The notes: generated by a model not told the origin, from the sequence alone. DNA of 64,000 bases from Hydra vulgaris (GCF_038396675.1 NC_088922.1:2327001-2391000), one strand, 5' to 3'. Shown: positions 1 through 12,807, counted from the stretch's first letter. Translations and numbers: made by a program.

Positions 1-1376
1 GTTCCGGAAAAATTAAAAGTTGCTAGAGTAACTCCAGTATTTAAGTCTGGAGATGAGTCAGAACCCTCTAATTACAGGCCTATATCTGTTTTATCTTGTT
101 TCTCGAAATTGCTTGAACGTATAGTGTACAATAGGCTGTATAATCATTTAACTGAAAACAACATGTTATACAGTAAGCAATTTGGTTTCAAAAAGCAACA
201 CTCAACAGATCATGCCATAGTAGAGTTAGTTAATCACTTATCTAATGCTTTTAAAGAAGACTATTATACGTTAGGAGTTTTCATTGATCTGTCGAAAGCT
301 TTTGATACGGTGAATCATTCCATTCTAATAAAAAAACTGGAATATTACGGAATAAAGGAGACAAACTTACTCTGGTTTGAAAGTTACCTTTCAAACAGAA
401 AACAATTTGTACAATTTGAAAATTTAGAAACGACCAAAAAACTGTAAATTGTGGAGTCCCACAGGGTTCTATACTTGGGCCCTTACTTTTTTTACTATAC
501 ATAAATGATTTGTCTTCAACATCAAACCTATTAAATTTTATTTTATTCGCAGATGACTCAAATCTTTTTTATTCTCACAAAAATATTGAAACACTTTTTA
601 CAGTAGTAAATGAAGAATTAAAAAAAGTAAATGAATGGTTTATATGCAACAAATTGTCTTTGAATGTTCAAAAAACTAAATTTTCTCTTTTCCACAAACC
701 AAGCAAAACAAAGGAAATACCATTTATTCTTCCCAATCTTTTGATGAATAAAACTAACATCAAAAGGCAAATATCTGTAAATTTTTTAGGTGTGAACTTT
801 GATGAAAAGCTATCTTGGAAAGTGCATATAAATTCTATAGAAAAAATTTCAAAAAGCATTGGCATGATCTATAGAGTTAAGCCACTTTTAAATTTTAAGT
901 CCCTAAAAAGTTTATATTTTTCCTTTATACATAGTTACTTAACTTACGGCAACATCATGTGGGCAAGTAATAATTACACTAAGCTAAAAAAACTTTATAG
1001 CAAGCAAATACATGCTGTTAGAATCATATTTGGATCTGGTAGAGCGGTTCCTTGTGAACCTCTTTTACGTGTAATTGGTGCCCTGAATATTTTCAAACTT
1101 AATATCCATCTTGTTCTACTGTTCATGTATAAAACAAAATATGGACTGTCCCCCAAAATATTTGAAACTTATTTTAAAGTAATACACCATAAATATGCTA
1201 CAAGATTTTCCGCAAACAACTTTGTTATACCAAAATCTTATTCTAAACAAGTTTCTTATTCAATTCAGAATCGCGGACCACTTTTGTGGAAAAGATTTCC
1301 AAACATTGTTTCCGGAAAAAAAAATCTCTTCATCAGTTTAAAACTGATTCAAAACAGTTTTTTTTAAACGCAGATT
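1..1376 (+). pseudogene. CR1-like LINE, reverse transcriptase C-terminal two-thirds
   Basis: This is the reverse transcriptase of a non-LTR retrotransposon, cut at its 5' side by the window edge. The frame opens at base 1. It shows the RT fingers motif NYRPISVLS, then FIDLSKAFDTVNH, then GVPQGSILGPLLF and the catalytic FADD box, followed by a C-terminal thumb region ending near 1367. The frame shifts by one base in the A-run at about 435-441: 109-447 is read in one frame and 448-1367 in another. That breaks the protein just before the PQGS motif, so this copy is dead. The motifs and the 3' tail downstream fit the CR1/Jockey group; the exact clade is not resolved. It resembles the LINE at 25.1-28.2 kb. 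Confidence 0.9.
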
Positions 1377-1930
1377 TTGACTTATATTATTATAAGTCTT
1401 TCTTTTAAAAATAGATCAGATATATAATTTAAAAACTGAAAAACAAGTTAATTATTCGTATTTTCGTAATTATTCAAAAGAAAAAAAAAAAAAAAAAAAA
1501 TGGTTAAAATTTTTTGACAATAATCATTATCAAAAATCACATTTTCTCGCTTTTTATTTTATTTTTTGTGCGTATTTATATATATAAAGTTATTATATAT
1601 TCACTTTTACTTTTACCTAATCTAGGTATGATATTTTACTTTATCTTTTATATATTTTACTTAAAATATATATAAAGTTTTATATATTTTACTTAAAATA
1701 TATATAAAGTTTTATATATTAACTCTTACTTTTACTCAATCTATTTATGATATTATGTATTAACCGATATTTTACTTTATTTATTATATATCTTTTGTAA
1801 ACATTTATTTAATTTTTCTTTTATGTTATATATTCTTGAAGCAACTTTGTAAAAATTATAAATTGTAACACGGTGCTTGGTGATAAGGCAAATTATGCCT
1901 TCTTCTTGCTCCGGCCATTAACATAACAAG
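1377..1930 (+). mobile_element. 3' UTR and stem-loop tail of the first LINE
   Basis: AT-rich sequence with two near-identical tandem blocks (about 1640-1720). It ends in a GC-richer tail at 1871-1916 with a stem of AAGGCA pairing TGCCTT, about 500 bp downstream of the RT stop and in the same orientation. The same tail recurs at 35,911-35,956 (+), 18,399-18,442 (-), 37,467-37,504 (-) and in two SINEs. This supports it as the 3' recognition end of a LINE family rather than chance. Confidence 0.65.
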
Positions 1931-2333
1931 ATATATTTAAAATATAAACTAGGTTGTTGCCGATGCTATTTATTTAAAAAAATAAATTTTAAGGTTCTTA
2001 GTTACCCCATTAGTGTTTCGAGGCCTTTCTCTCTGTTTGTAAGTATGCTTTAAAGAAAAAGAAAAAAATACTATATTGGATTAAGCGGTGGCGTGTATGC
2101 TGGCAGATACTTAATAGCTATGCCATAGGAGGCTAGTGTTTGCATAACAGAAAGACTCCAGTAGAATTTACAATTGTCCATAACAAACACCGGTGCTTCC
2201 ACATCTGCATTCCTACCTACTGGCTAGTGAAAATAAAAAATGAATCTGCATTCCAGCCTCCAGTTTTTATTTCATAAGCCAGCACTCCCGTTGTTAAAAC
2301 AGCACAAATCAAACTAACATTTTTGTCACAATT
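1931..2333 (-). pseudogene. Tc1/mariner-like transposase, 3' fragment (left inverted copy)
   Basis: Read on the minus strand, this is an inverted copy of 4,175-4,582. It keeps a segment that the right copy has lost. The frame gives MDNCKFYWS (second catalytic Asp region), then a block ending in LPAYTPPLNP. There the expected Glu codon of the DDE triad is now TAG, followed by YFF. This layout is typical of IS630/Tc1/mariner transposases. Both copies end in the same AT-rich terminus, with a CGGCAACAACCT motif just inside. The 5' half is missing, so it is non-functional. Confidence 0.75.
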
Positions 2334-2491
2334 ACAGTTTTTTTAAAAGAAATTATTCTTGTTTCCTGGAAACGAAGTTAAAAATACTTAAGACGAAAAC
2401 TTTTTATATTTGATGATGGTTTATTTAATTAAGTATTAAGTCTTTGTTTAATTATATTATTAAATTTTGCCTCATGGTACCCATGCACACC

Positions 2492-3043
2492 TCATGGCAC
2501 CCATACTTTATATTTAAAACATTGTTGCATTCTTTCCGCAGTCTTTTGCTGGCACAACGAAAAAAGCCAATCGTTCATATTAACACTTACAGGCTTACTT
2601 TTCTTTACATTTGCTTTTCCTTTGCCCTTATTCTGTTTATTCTTATTCTGTTTATTCTTATTCTGTTTATTCTTATTCTGTTTATTCTTATTCTGTTTAT
2701 TCTTATTCTGTTTATTCTTATTCTGTTTATTCTTATTCTGTTTATTCTTATTCTGTTTATTCTTATTCTGTTTATTCTTATTCTGTTTATTCTTATTCTG
2801 TTTATTCTTATTCTGTTTATTCTTATTCTGTTTATTCTTATTCTGTTTATTCTTATTCTGTTTATTAAAACCTTTGGAAGTAGAATATTAAAAATCTTTT
2901 TTCCTCAGGACTTTCGCAACATTTGCTTTTCCTTTACCTTTATTCTTTTTGTTAATAGTTTTAGAAGTGGAAGATTGAAAATCTTCTTTCGTCAGGGCTT
3001 TAGCAACATAGTTAAAACTTTTTTTGCGGCCAACCATAGCCAT
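2492..3043 (-). pseudogene. Lys/Asn-rich repeat protein frame with a coding 15-bp minisatellite
   Basis: On the minus strand a frame starts MAMVGRKKSF at 3043 and runs 184 codons to a TGA at 2492-2494, with a single in-frame TAA at 2888-2890. Inside, a 15-bp unit repeated about 16 times encodes the pentapeptide NKNKQ. It is flanked on both sides by copies of KGKGKANV. The stop falls where the neighbouring repeat copy has CAA (Gln), so it looks like a point change in a once-open frame. Upstream, a Ser/Pro-rich frame starting MVSDNQPSPS at 3152 joins only through a shift in a nine-A run. I do not recognise the family. It may be an ORF of a DNA transposon, since transposase debris lies on both sides. 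The plus-strand reading of the same repeat, a leucine/isoleucine tract, is likely a shadow. Confidence 0.45.
2628..2866. repeat. 15-bp minisatellite, about 16 copies
   Basis: Near-perfect tandem copies of TTATTCTGTTTATTC. Because 15 is divisible by three, every frame stays open across it, so long ORFs here are not by themselves evidence of genes. The minus-strand reading (NKNKQ) continues into related non-repeat sequence on both sides. Confidence 0.95.
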
Positions 3044-3629
3044 ATTTTTTTTTAGCAGGATTCGGCATTAAATCAGTGAAACATGTAATAAGATTCATTT
3101 CAGGTTGATAGACTGGAGCTGTTGAGGGACTTGGTTGATTGTCTGAAACCATGTAGATATATAGATATGTAATTTTTAGTGGGCCTTATTACCCGCTTTG
3201 GACCTACCATGGTTATCGATAAAGTATCCTTTTGTTTCAATACATGCATAAAAATTACATGTTGAGTAATGATAACTAAAAAAAACTTCATGAAAATTAA
3301 TGCACTTAAAAAAATGGAAGCATTAAAAAATATTTAAAAATGTGAAAATACGTACCTTAAAAATTAGACTCGAGCAATTATTGACGGAACCAACGAAGTT
3401 ATCTTGCTTTGTCGAACGCACGGTAAAGAAAAGCTGATTTTTTTTGCTGCTAGTGATATAACCAGACAACTCTAATATTTTAATTCCGAAAAAAAATTTC
3501 CCTTTTTATATTTTTCTGTAGTTTTGACTAGTCGGCCTTATTACTCGCTGGGCCTTAATACCCACACCGAACCTAATTATTATTAATACTCAAATATTTG
3601 CCCTATTGATGGAAGACTAAATAGCAGTG
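3044..3629. other. Transposon-derived spacer with a duplicated GGCCTTATTAC motif
   Basis: No gene recognised. A motif reading GGGCCTTATTACCCGC at about 3180 recurs as GGCCTTATTACTCGC at about 3533, followed by a further GGGCCTTAATACCC. These look like terminal or sub-terminal repeats of a DNA transposon whose boundaries I cannot define. Confidence 0.3.
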
Positions 3630-4582
3630 CTAATCATAAAACAAAGAAAAATGTCAGATAAGAGCACATTGAAATGCTTAAGCATTTAGTTGAAAAAAAT
3701 GAATTTACAACAAGCTTTACCACTTCTCTTAATTTATCTATGCACACAGTTCAAAATCTTGTCGTTAAGTTTAACAGAGGAGAATTCGACGACATGACTG
3801 CATTCAAGCCGTTTTCTGAGAAAAACGAGGTAAAAGACCTATAAACACTCAAATAAAAAACATTATTGAATTATGCGTACAAGAAAGCAATCTTTATACG
3901 CAGAAGTAATAAAAGAGAATCTTTCAGCAACAGACTTTAACAAGTCTCAGCTTACTATTTTAAGAAAACTCAAACGCTCGGATTTATCAAGAAAGCGTGT
4001 TGTGCATGTGCTAGAAGAACAAAATACATTGATGCACGCTATTCATTTGCAAGCAAATTTAATGGAATTTCAAATGAAAAACTTATTTATTTGGATGAAA
4101 CTGGATTTAATGTGCACACTTACAGCACATATGGTTATTTGCTATGAGGTGCACTAGCAATTTTACAGTCGCCTGCAAATTGTGGCAAGAACGTTAGTTT
4201 GATTTGTGCTGTTTCAACAACGGGAGTGCTGATTTATGAAATAAAAATTGGAGGCTGGAATGCAGATTCATTTTGTACTTTGATTACAACAATGTTGGCA
4301 CCAGCTAGTAGGAATGCAGATGTGAAAGCGCCGGTGTTATGGACAATTGTAAATTCTACTGGAGTCTTTTTTCTTCTTCTTTAAAGCATACTTACAAACA
4401 GAGAGAAAGGCCTCGAAACACGGATGGGGTAATCAAGAAACTTAAAAATTTTATGGATACTACAGAGTTTAACTTAATTCCATTTTACAACCATATGCGA
4501 AGTTACATAAATCCAGCTCTGGCTCGGCAACCGTTTTTTATATAAATAGCAGCGGCAACAACCTTGTTTATATTTTAAATAT
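3630..4582 (+). pseudogene. Tc1/mariner-like transposase, decayed (right copy)
   Basis: Broken remains of an IS630/Tc1/mariner transposase. An N-terminal helix-turn-helix-like stretch (LSMHTVQNLVVKF, about 3,740-3,770) is followed by a basic linker and YLDETGFNVHTY (first catalytic Asp, about 4,090-4,125). Next come ICAVSTTGVLIYEIKIGGWN and, in another frame, MDNCKFYW (second Asp, 4,339 on). Several stops and frameshifts separate these blocks. Compared with the inverted copy at 1,931-2,333 it has lost about 90 bp covering the NPIE region that holds the third catalytic residue. Codes for nothing functional. Confidence 0.75.
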
Positions 4583-4635
4583 ATCTATATAAAAATATGA
4601 AAGCGTATTTATTGTTTATATAAAATTATATTAGA

Positions 4636-4803
4636 GATTTCATGGGTGGTTGGCTCGCATATAAAAGCGCATATAAAAATAAATAACACGCATATAAGAA
4701 TGAATAAACACGCATATAAAAATGAATAAATGCGTATATAAGAATGAATAAACACGCATATAAAAATGAAAAGACGCGCATAGACGCGTATATAAAAATG
4801 AAT
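4636..4803. repeat. Imperfect 20-24 bp minisatellite
   Basis: Seven to eight copies of a unit close to CGCATATAAAAATGAATAAA. The matching minus-strand reading frame (Tyr/Phe/Ile-rich) is a by-product of the repeat. Confidence 0.85.
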
Positions 4804-4874
4804 AACCCTGTAACACTAGAAGGATCGTAGGGAACATAAAATCTAAACAGGTCAGTCTGTTCTTGTATACATAA

Positions 4875-5042
<168 letters not shown>

Positions 5043-5949
5043 TTTTTAACGTTTGTATTTCGCCAGTGATGAAAAAACATACTTTGTTGTTTTATTTTAT
5101 TAAATTATATATTAACATAGATATTTTTCAGAAACTAGAGGAATTAAACTTTGTTTATCTGTATATTTGAATTACAATAAAGATTATTTTAATTGGATTT
5201 TTTATTAAGAAAATTTTTGTCGTACTTCGTGCATTCAGTAAATGTTGAAGATATGCTCACTTTTTTTTCTAACCTTTCGTTAAGTTAAATTTACACATTT
5301 TCTTTGCATCTGCCAAATTTTATTGATTTATTTTTAGTAGCAGACACCCTTTTTTGTGTAGCGCTTTTGGTACCTAAATTTCACCTTTCCGCATTAAATA
5401 TGGGAGAAGGAGGTGGCGGGTAATAAAAATTTAATTTGCATAGAATATATTATATATAAAAATATGATAATGTAATCAAATTTAAAATAAAAAAATGAGT
5501 AAAAGAAAAAGCGACAAAAAAAAGAAGGGGAATGATAATTCTGTTAGTTTTTTTCAAAAACCTTTTTAGTTTATAATATACATTTTTATTAAGTGATCTA
5601 ATATTAAGTGCCCTGATTAAATCTATTATTAAATTGTTTACTATGCAAATCAGGCAGGAAATGAATAAAGGGGACATAAAGGATAAAATTTGAAAAAAGT
5701 GAAAATTTTTTTTTCTTGTTTAGATGAACAAATTATTGAAAGGATGAATTTGTATTCATATGTTTAGTTACTTTATATATAAAGACTTAAAGTCTTTGAG
5801 TAATTAGTTATTTTTAGAAAAACACTTATTTAACTATTGTATAGTATAGTCAAATTTATGTGAATGTTTTATACATTATGTGTAAATTATAATATTTTAA
5901 TTGTCAGTTAATTATTTAAAATTTGAAATAATTGAATTTAAAACTTTTT
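5043..5949. other. AT-rich stretch, nothing recognised
   Basis: No coding or terminal-repeat signal seen. A 75-codon minus-strand frame at 5,450-5,677 is Asn/Ile/Phe-rich and looks accidental. Confidence 0.4.
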
Positions 5950-6500
5950 TTTATGTATTCTTTAGTTGCATCTACCACCACCCGTAAGTTTTTTAAATTA
6001 CAGTGTTTTAAATTAAATATAAATTTTATAAAGTATAAGTTTTTATTTTGCCAACTTTAATTAAGACCTAATCGATTGCCAAAAGTATTTGTGTAAATTA
6101 TAGTATTTTTATTTCATAATTAAATTTAGAAATTATTAAAATTATTACTGTCTTTTTGTGATATTTAGTTGCAACTACTTCTAGTGTCAATGGTAAGTTA
6201 TAGTGTTTTGAATTAAAGCTAAATTTTTTAACTTAAAATGTTTTGAGTGTAACATTTAGTTGTTAATATCTTTCATTTTTTACAAGTACGGTTTAATATA
6301 CTTTACTTTTAGAACTAACGTATAAAAGTTTTAGGCAATACCGCACCCAGGACCCTCCCAAAGGAATTATTTTTGAGTTGAGTAGAACATGGTGGACAAG
6401 ACAGACCGAATTTTGGGTCAAATAATTATCATCCCTACCGTGCTGCTGGGAGCCAAAGACGAAGAGGAGCACAAGGAGGAAGAAGAGAAGGAAATATAAT
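5950..6500 (+). other. Possible duplicated micro-exons and a terminal exon
   Basis: Two short segments have strong flanking splice-like signals. 5,966-5,983 (18 nt) lies between TTTAG and GTAAGT. 6,169-6,192 (24 nt) lies between ATTTAG and GTAAGT. Both begin TTGCA and both are multiples of three. In phase 2 they read Ala-Ser-Thr-Thr-Thr and Ala-Thr-Thr-Ser-Ser-Val-Asn. Their downstream intron-like sequence is also similar (AGTGTTTTRAATTAAA), so the roughly 205-bp unit looks duplicated. A third, poorer copy starts at 6,260. A CpG-bearing block at 6,335-6,500 after TTTTAG could be a last exon. No start or upstream exon was found, so this is a weak gene candidate. Confidence 0.3.
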
Positions 6501-6629
6501 AAAAACGTATAACATTTAGAAGTAGTATCTATGATTTGCAGTATCTATGATACTATTATTTTAATAAATAAAAATGTTTTAACAGATTGCGATGTTTTTT
6601 ATAGAAAGCCTTAAAAAAGATTCCTGGAT

Positions 6630-6797
6630 CTCTTGTTAATATAGCGCTTGCTTTAGTAGCAGGAGATCCAGGTTCCAAACGAACTCTGAACATATATTTG
6701 CATCACAGTAAGGAAGGAGGCGTAAACTTCCTAGTTAAATGCACTTCCGCGGTGCTCTATGACAAGACCGTTAGGTATTCCTAGGGCACCTAAATAA
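6630..6797 (+). mobile_element. tRNA-derived SINE with LINE-type tail
   Basis: The head resembles a decayed tRNA, with a B-box-like AGGTTCCAAACGAAC. The body is shared with the SINE at 44,541-44,715 (aligning around AGGCGTAAACTTCC and GTTAGGT). The 3' end (GTGCTCTATGACAAGACC, loop, GGTATTCC) matches the stem-loop tail of the CR1-like LINEs. Orientation plus. Confidence 0.6.
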
Positions 6798-6829
6798 CAA
6801 AATAAAAAAAATTAGGCAAAATTCAAGAG

Positions 6830-8943
6830 AAAAATTAACTCCAAAGAAAAAAAGTTAATGAATAGGTTGTCATATTTGTCTTTAAAGCTAGCTAGCTCTT
6901 CCAAAGAATACAAAAATAAGATATTTAGTAAAATCTAAAATGAAGATCATGCCATATAAATTAAAAATGTTAAGGCAAAGTATCAATAGAAAAGAAGGTA
7001 CAAAGTATCAGAAAAGAAGGTACAAAGTATCAAAAGAAAAGAAGGTATTATAAAAGTTTTAAGAGAAGAAGTTAGAGATTTAAAACAGAAATTGCAAAAC
7101 ATATTATTACAGTAGACGTATTCGCAACCTTATTAATACAAGAAAAGCTATACAAAATTAAAGAAAAAGAAAAACTTAAAAAAAAAAAAACTAACCTCAA
7201 AAATAATAAAATCATTAGGGAAAATAAAATGGTATTAGATAGTTCAGAAAATTATATAACCCAGATGGAGGAGGGATTATAGCAAACTCTGTTACGTCAG
7301 AAGATAGGAGAAAATTAAATAACATATTGGTGTTGATATTTTGCATATTCTCCAGCGCATTACTGTTGAGCAAATGGCTCGTGAGCTTGGCAGTATATCT
7401 AACCTACAAGCTGCTGAATGGGCCTTCGGTAACAAAAATCTTACTCTTGGGTATGATGCAACAACACAAGAAGGTGTCCATAACAACAGAATTCACTTGA
7501 CATTAAAGGATAAATGTGAAGTCATTGCTTTGGACCAATTCCCTGTAGGTAAATCAGATGATTATCAAAAAGACATATGCAACGCAGTGGATCATATGGC
7601 TTTAACTTATTCAGTTTATCACTCGTTTTCTTTTGACAAATGTTGTAAGCCAATTATCTGAAACATATAAAACACATTGACAGACAGAGTTACAGCAAGC
7701 CATCTTACCATAACCAAAATTTGTGAAATCAGGAGTAAGAGTTTGAATGAGCTGAACTGTAATTTGTGCCCACTTGACACAATAGCTATTTCCTGTCGTT
7801 CCGCATTACAGTCTCTGGAAATAGAAACTTGCCAATTATTCAGATACAATTGTATGGCAGTTAAAATTGCTTTAGCAATGAACAAATTGAGGTTTAAAGA
7901 TGGCAAGGGTGATCCTGAAAGCTTTGTTAACTTTTTATACAACAAAAAAATGCATCAAGGTATAATTCCAAAATATCGTGGCAATCGTCTTCACATTCTT
8001 TTTCGTACTTGTTTCAATTTTATAAAGCACAACAATGCTTTTAAGGACTTTATGACTATTGGAATAGTAAAATGTGGCACTCTTCACACAGCACTGCAAT
8101 CAGCGTTTTGCAATACAACTTTCATAAAAGAAATGCAAAAAATTAAAAGTTTTTTAATAAAAGTGATTTTTTTGGAAATCCTCTTAAACCAAATGTATTA
8201 GAACCTATCAATAATTTATAATCCTGTCACGTGCAGCTTGTTGGCATGATTACAGCTTGTCTTATTACGATAAAGGATGATTTGAAACGTCAATACGAGA
8301 GATATTTCTCCCTTTCCATAACAGCGATACTCAAAGAGGAGACAGCAAGTACAAGGTTTCATAACATAGATTGTGAAGAGTTAATGGGTATGTTTAGTGA
8401 AGCTAAATATAGATCTCCTACTGCAACTATAAGCAATTTGTCTTACAAAATAAGATCAAAAAAAAAATAAGACACTAGATTATTTAGATAGCCTTGACCA
8501 AGTATCTAGAGAAAATGTAGTTAAGTGGTCAGTGCAAGCAGCTCGTAATAAGCAGCTAAACAATCGGTTAAATCATACTCCGTTACGAGCAGAAATTTCA
8601 AAAAGAAAGACATGCAAAAGGCGAAAAATCATGAAAAAGTAAAAAGAAAGCTTAAATGAGACCTGCTTCTATTATCTTTTAATGATAGGAAAAATGTTTA
8701 CAAGCACCAATCTATCAAGCAACTTGAGGACTTAGGTGACGTAATGTCAGAAAGAATTGCTGGCAGAGAACTCTGCTATGAATGGTTTGTAACTGATAAG
8801 TGTGTCTATGGTAGACGAGTAGAAAAAGTAAATAAAAGAAAAGAAGAGTTTATACTATTTTTTAATGGAAAAAAAGAGAAAATGATTTAGAACCAATTGA
8901 CTATTGCATAAAAAAGTTTCAGCTTGCTGCTGATAAATTGTAG
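6830..8943 (+). pseudogene. Unclassified transposase-like protein with C-terminal Spindlin/Tudor-like domain
   Basis: A long coding relic broken into frames. In order: a Lys-rich, coiled-coil-like N-terminus (about 6,830-7,230). Then a conserved core, 7,341-7,661, with MARELGSISNLQAAEWAF and LGYDATTQEGVHNNRIHLTL. Next 7,690-8,110 with CNLCPLDTIAISCRSALQS and LRFKDGKGDPESFVNFLYN. Then 8,231-8,470 (RFHNIDCEELMGMFSEAKYR), a basic stretch, and 8,690-8,943 (LGDVMSERIAGRELCYEW to QLAADKL). The C-terminal part resembles Spindlin/Tudor-type readers. The Asp residues in GYDATT and PLDTIA could be part of a DDE-type active site, but this is inference. A second copy lies at 30,670-31,230 on the other strand, with the same 3' palindromic repeats. 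Not assigned to a superfamily. Confidence 0.55.
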
Positions 8944-8984
8944 GAGAGTTAATCTTTTCATAATTTGACTATTATGATATAAAA

Positions 8985-9125
8985 AAAAGGAACCGTAAGT
9001 GGTGTAACTTGCAAAAATAGTACAGTAAGTGTTGTGACTTGCAAAAAAAGTACAGCAAGTGGTGTGACTTACATTATTTTTGATAGATGGCACTGGCTTA
9101 CGTTTTCGTCGTGTCTTTCGTTGAA
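8985..9125 (+). repeat. Terminal palindromic repeats of the transposase-like element (3 copies)
   Basis: Three about 30-bp-spaced units of the form (G/T)AAGT-6 nt-ACTTGC/AC begin about 100 bp after the stop codon. They are followed by an end motif GATAGATGGCACTGGCTTAC. The same arrangement, in 11 copies, follows the related reading frame at 30,298-30,660. Confidence 0.7.
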
Positions 9126-9289
9126 AATGATTATTATTAAGTTTCATTAATGTGATTTAAATTTACAATCATTCACAAATAGCCGAAAGACTTTTACAAA
9201 TAATATTATTAAAAAAAAGGATACACTTACTTGTCTTGTAATGTGGTGCATATGTTTTTTCATTACTTCGTATCATTTTAAATAATAGC

Positions 9290-10070
9290 ATTTTCGATTT
9301 TTCTATCTTTTTTCGAGCTCTTTTTTACCCCATTTAGCCCCCTTGATACATCAAGTGGTTAAATGTAAATAAAAATTTATGTTATGTATTAATTGTATTA
9401 AAATTATAATATCTTTTTGTAAATAGAAAAAACTAGTTTTACAAAAAAGACGCTATACTATGGGTGAAATATGCATTTTTAGCAGCAGGTATAGCAGTTT
9501 GGTACCCCCTCTAGCCCCCTGGGTACTACAGGGATGTTTAAGTTTTGTAATGTGGTAGAAAATGTTTAGCTTGAGTCTTGTAATGTGGTAAGATATATTT
9601 TTATGTTAATTTCTTATATTAATTTTATATTTTTATATATAAAGTTCTATAAATAATCAAACTTTATGTCTTTTTTTTTATTTTACTTTGGTTGGAGGGG
9701 GATGGCACACACACTCCTTTTCCTAAATCAATGTATACACCACTAGTATATATTGTAAAGTAGTAAAATATGCTTTTTATTTATAATAATAGATTTCCAA
9801 TTTATTATAAAGATGAAAATTTTTATAAGAATGAATTATTTTTGAAAATAGGGTGTGTTAACTTTCTCTTTCATGTCCACGCAAACAAAAAATATACACC
9901 TCTTAAATGCGGTGGTGTTGGAGCAAATTATAATAGAAGTTATATATAGAAAAGACAAATTTCACAAAAAAGACGCACTACAATGGAAGAAATATGCTTT
10001 TTTTGGGTGGTATAGGTGGTGGTTTGGCACTTCCTCTAGCCCCCTGGATACGCCCGGTGAGTAGAAGCTA
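9290..10070. repeat. Diverged tandem duplication
   Basis: Two segments (about 9,340-9,540 and 9,920-10,060) share the order: GACGC-rich linker, GAAATATGC, GGTATAG, a CCTCTAGCCCCCTGG core and a following TAC. They are diverged by many substitutions. No coding signal; nature unknown. Confidence 0.5.
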
Positions 10071-10143
10071 TTTTAATTTTGTATTCCACTGTTACATTTA
10101 TTTTTTTATATCAAGTTATAGGCATTTTTTTAATAATTAAAAA

Positions 10144-10766
<623 letters not shown>

Positions 10767-10768
10767 TA

Positions 10769-11782
<1,014 letters not shown>

Positions 11783-12033
11783 TCTTAATATATATAAAGG
11801 GCAATGTGTGTTTGTGTGTGTGTTTGTTTGTTTGTTCTCTATAGAAATCCAAACCGCCGGACCGATCTCGATGAAATTTGGCATGGGGGTAGTCCTCGAG
11901 GGGGAGAAGGTTCTTAGCTGGGTTTTGACCCCGTACCCCGACCCCCGGGGTCAGGGGGGACCATTTTTGTGTACAGATATCAGGTAAGCCAGTTTAAATA
12001 TTGGCCCGGGCAACGCCGGGTAACTCCAGCTAG
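11783..12033 (+). mobile_element. Short non-autonomous Helitron-like element
   Basis: It begins with TC (TCTTAATATATATAAAGGG). It ends with a hairpin (CCCGG-GCAACG-CCGGG at about 12,005-12,020) followed about 10 bp later by CTAG at 12,030-12,033. The next base is T and the insertion is in (TA)n. TC start, 3' hairpin, CTRR end and A/T target are the hallmarks of Helitrons. No Rep/helicase is present. Unusually GC-rich for this window. Confidence 0.75.
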
Positions 12034-12174
12034 TATATATATATTTATATTTATATATATATTTATATTTATATATATAAATATATATCTGCATACATAT
12101 TTATGTGTGTTATTAATCTTTAGTTCTTAAAATCTTTTTTTAATAATAATATAATAATTTTATCAATTGAGGTC

Positions 12175-12807
12175 TTCACTGGTTTTTGTGACATACTGCT
12201 CCTACAAGAAGATCTTTTGGAGCAATATGTCACAAAAGCTTCAGATATTTATTATGGACCATCTTCAAAGGAAGTAAGTAAGCTAGCTTTCCAGTATGGA
12301 AAGGCAAATAACATAAAAATGCTGCATAATTGAAGTGTAAATGAAGCAGCTGGGACAGACTGGTTCACTGGTTATCTTAAAAGACACAAAAAGCTGTCAA
12401 TAAGAAGACAAGCACGTGTTTCCAGCTGTAATCCAAATAATGTTCAAAAGTTTTACAACAATTTATAAACTATTCTAAATTGTTTGAAGCAAGATAGCAA
12501 AGATATTTAAAACATGGATGAAGCTGGTATAATCACAGTTCAAACTCCAGATCATATCGTTGCACGAAAGGGCTTTAAAAAAATTGGTCGAGTTACTTCT
12601 ACTGAGAGAGACAATTTATTGATTGTGGCAGTTGCTGTTTCTGCCGGTGGAAATTCTATTCTCCTTTTTTTATTATTTTTCGTGTGAAATTTACAGCATA
12701 TTTTTTAATGTTAATCCTTATGGAAATATGGCCAAAGTTTAAAGCTGGTTTTAAAAAAACAGGAATTTTCTCACTAAATGTAAACAATTTTAGTGAACAT
12801 GATTTTA
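12175..12807 (+). pseudogene. pogo/Tigger transposase, internally deleted, 5' part
   Basis: Decayed relative of the intact pogo transposase at 32,852. Recognisable are a CENP-B-like DNA-binding region (WFTGYLKRHKKLSIRRQARV), MDEAGIITVQTP (first catalytic Asp), KKIGRVTSTERDNLL and SAGGNSI. A jump then leads straight to the region corresponding to FKAGFKKTGIFSLN near the C-terminus. The middle of the DDE domain is deleted. At least three in-frame stops are present. The coding sequence is split after HDF by a TTTA-flanked transposon and resumes at 14,897. Confidence 0.8.

Noticed and set aside
2444..3055. 203-codon plus-strand Leu/Ile-rich membrane-like ORF
   Set aside because: Created by the 15-bp repeat; the minus strand gives a more protein-like frame that continues into related flanking sequence.
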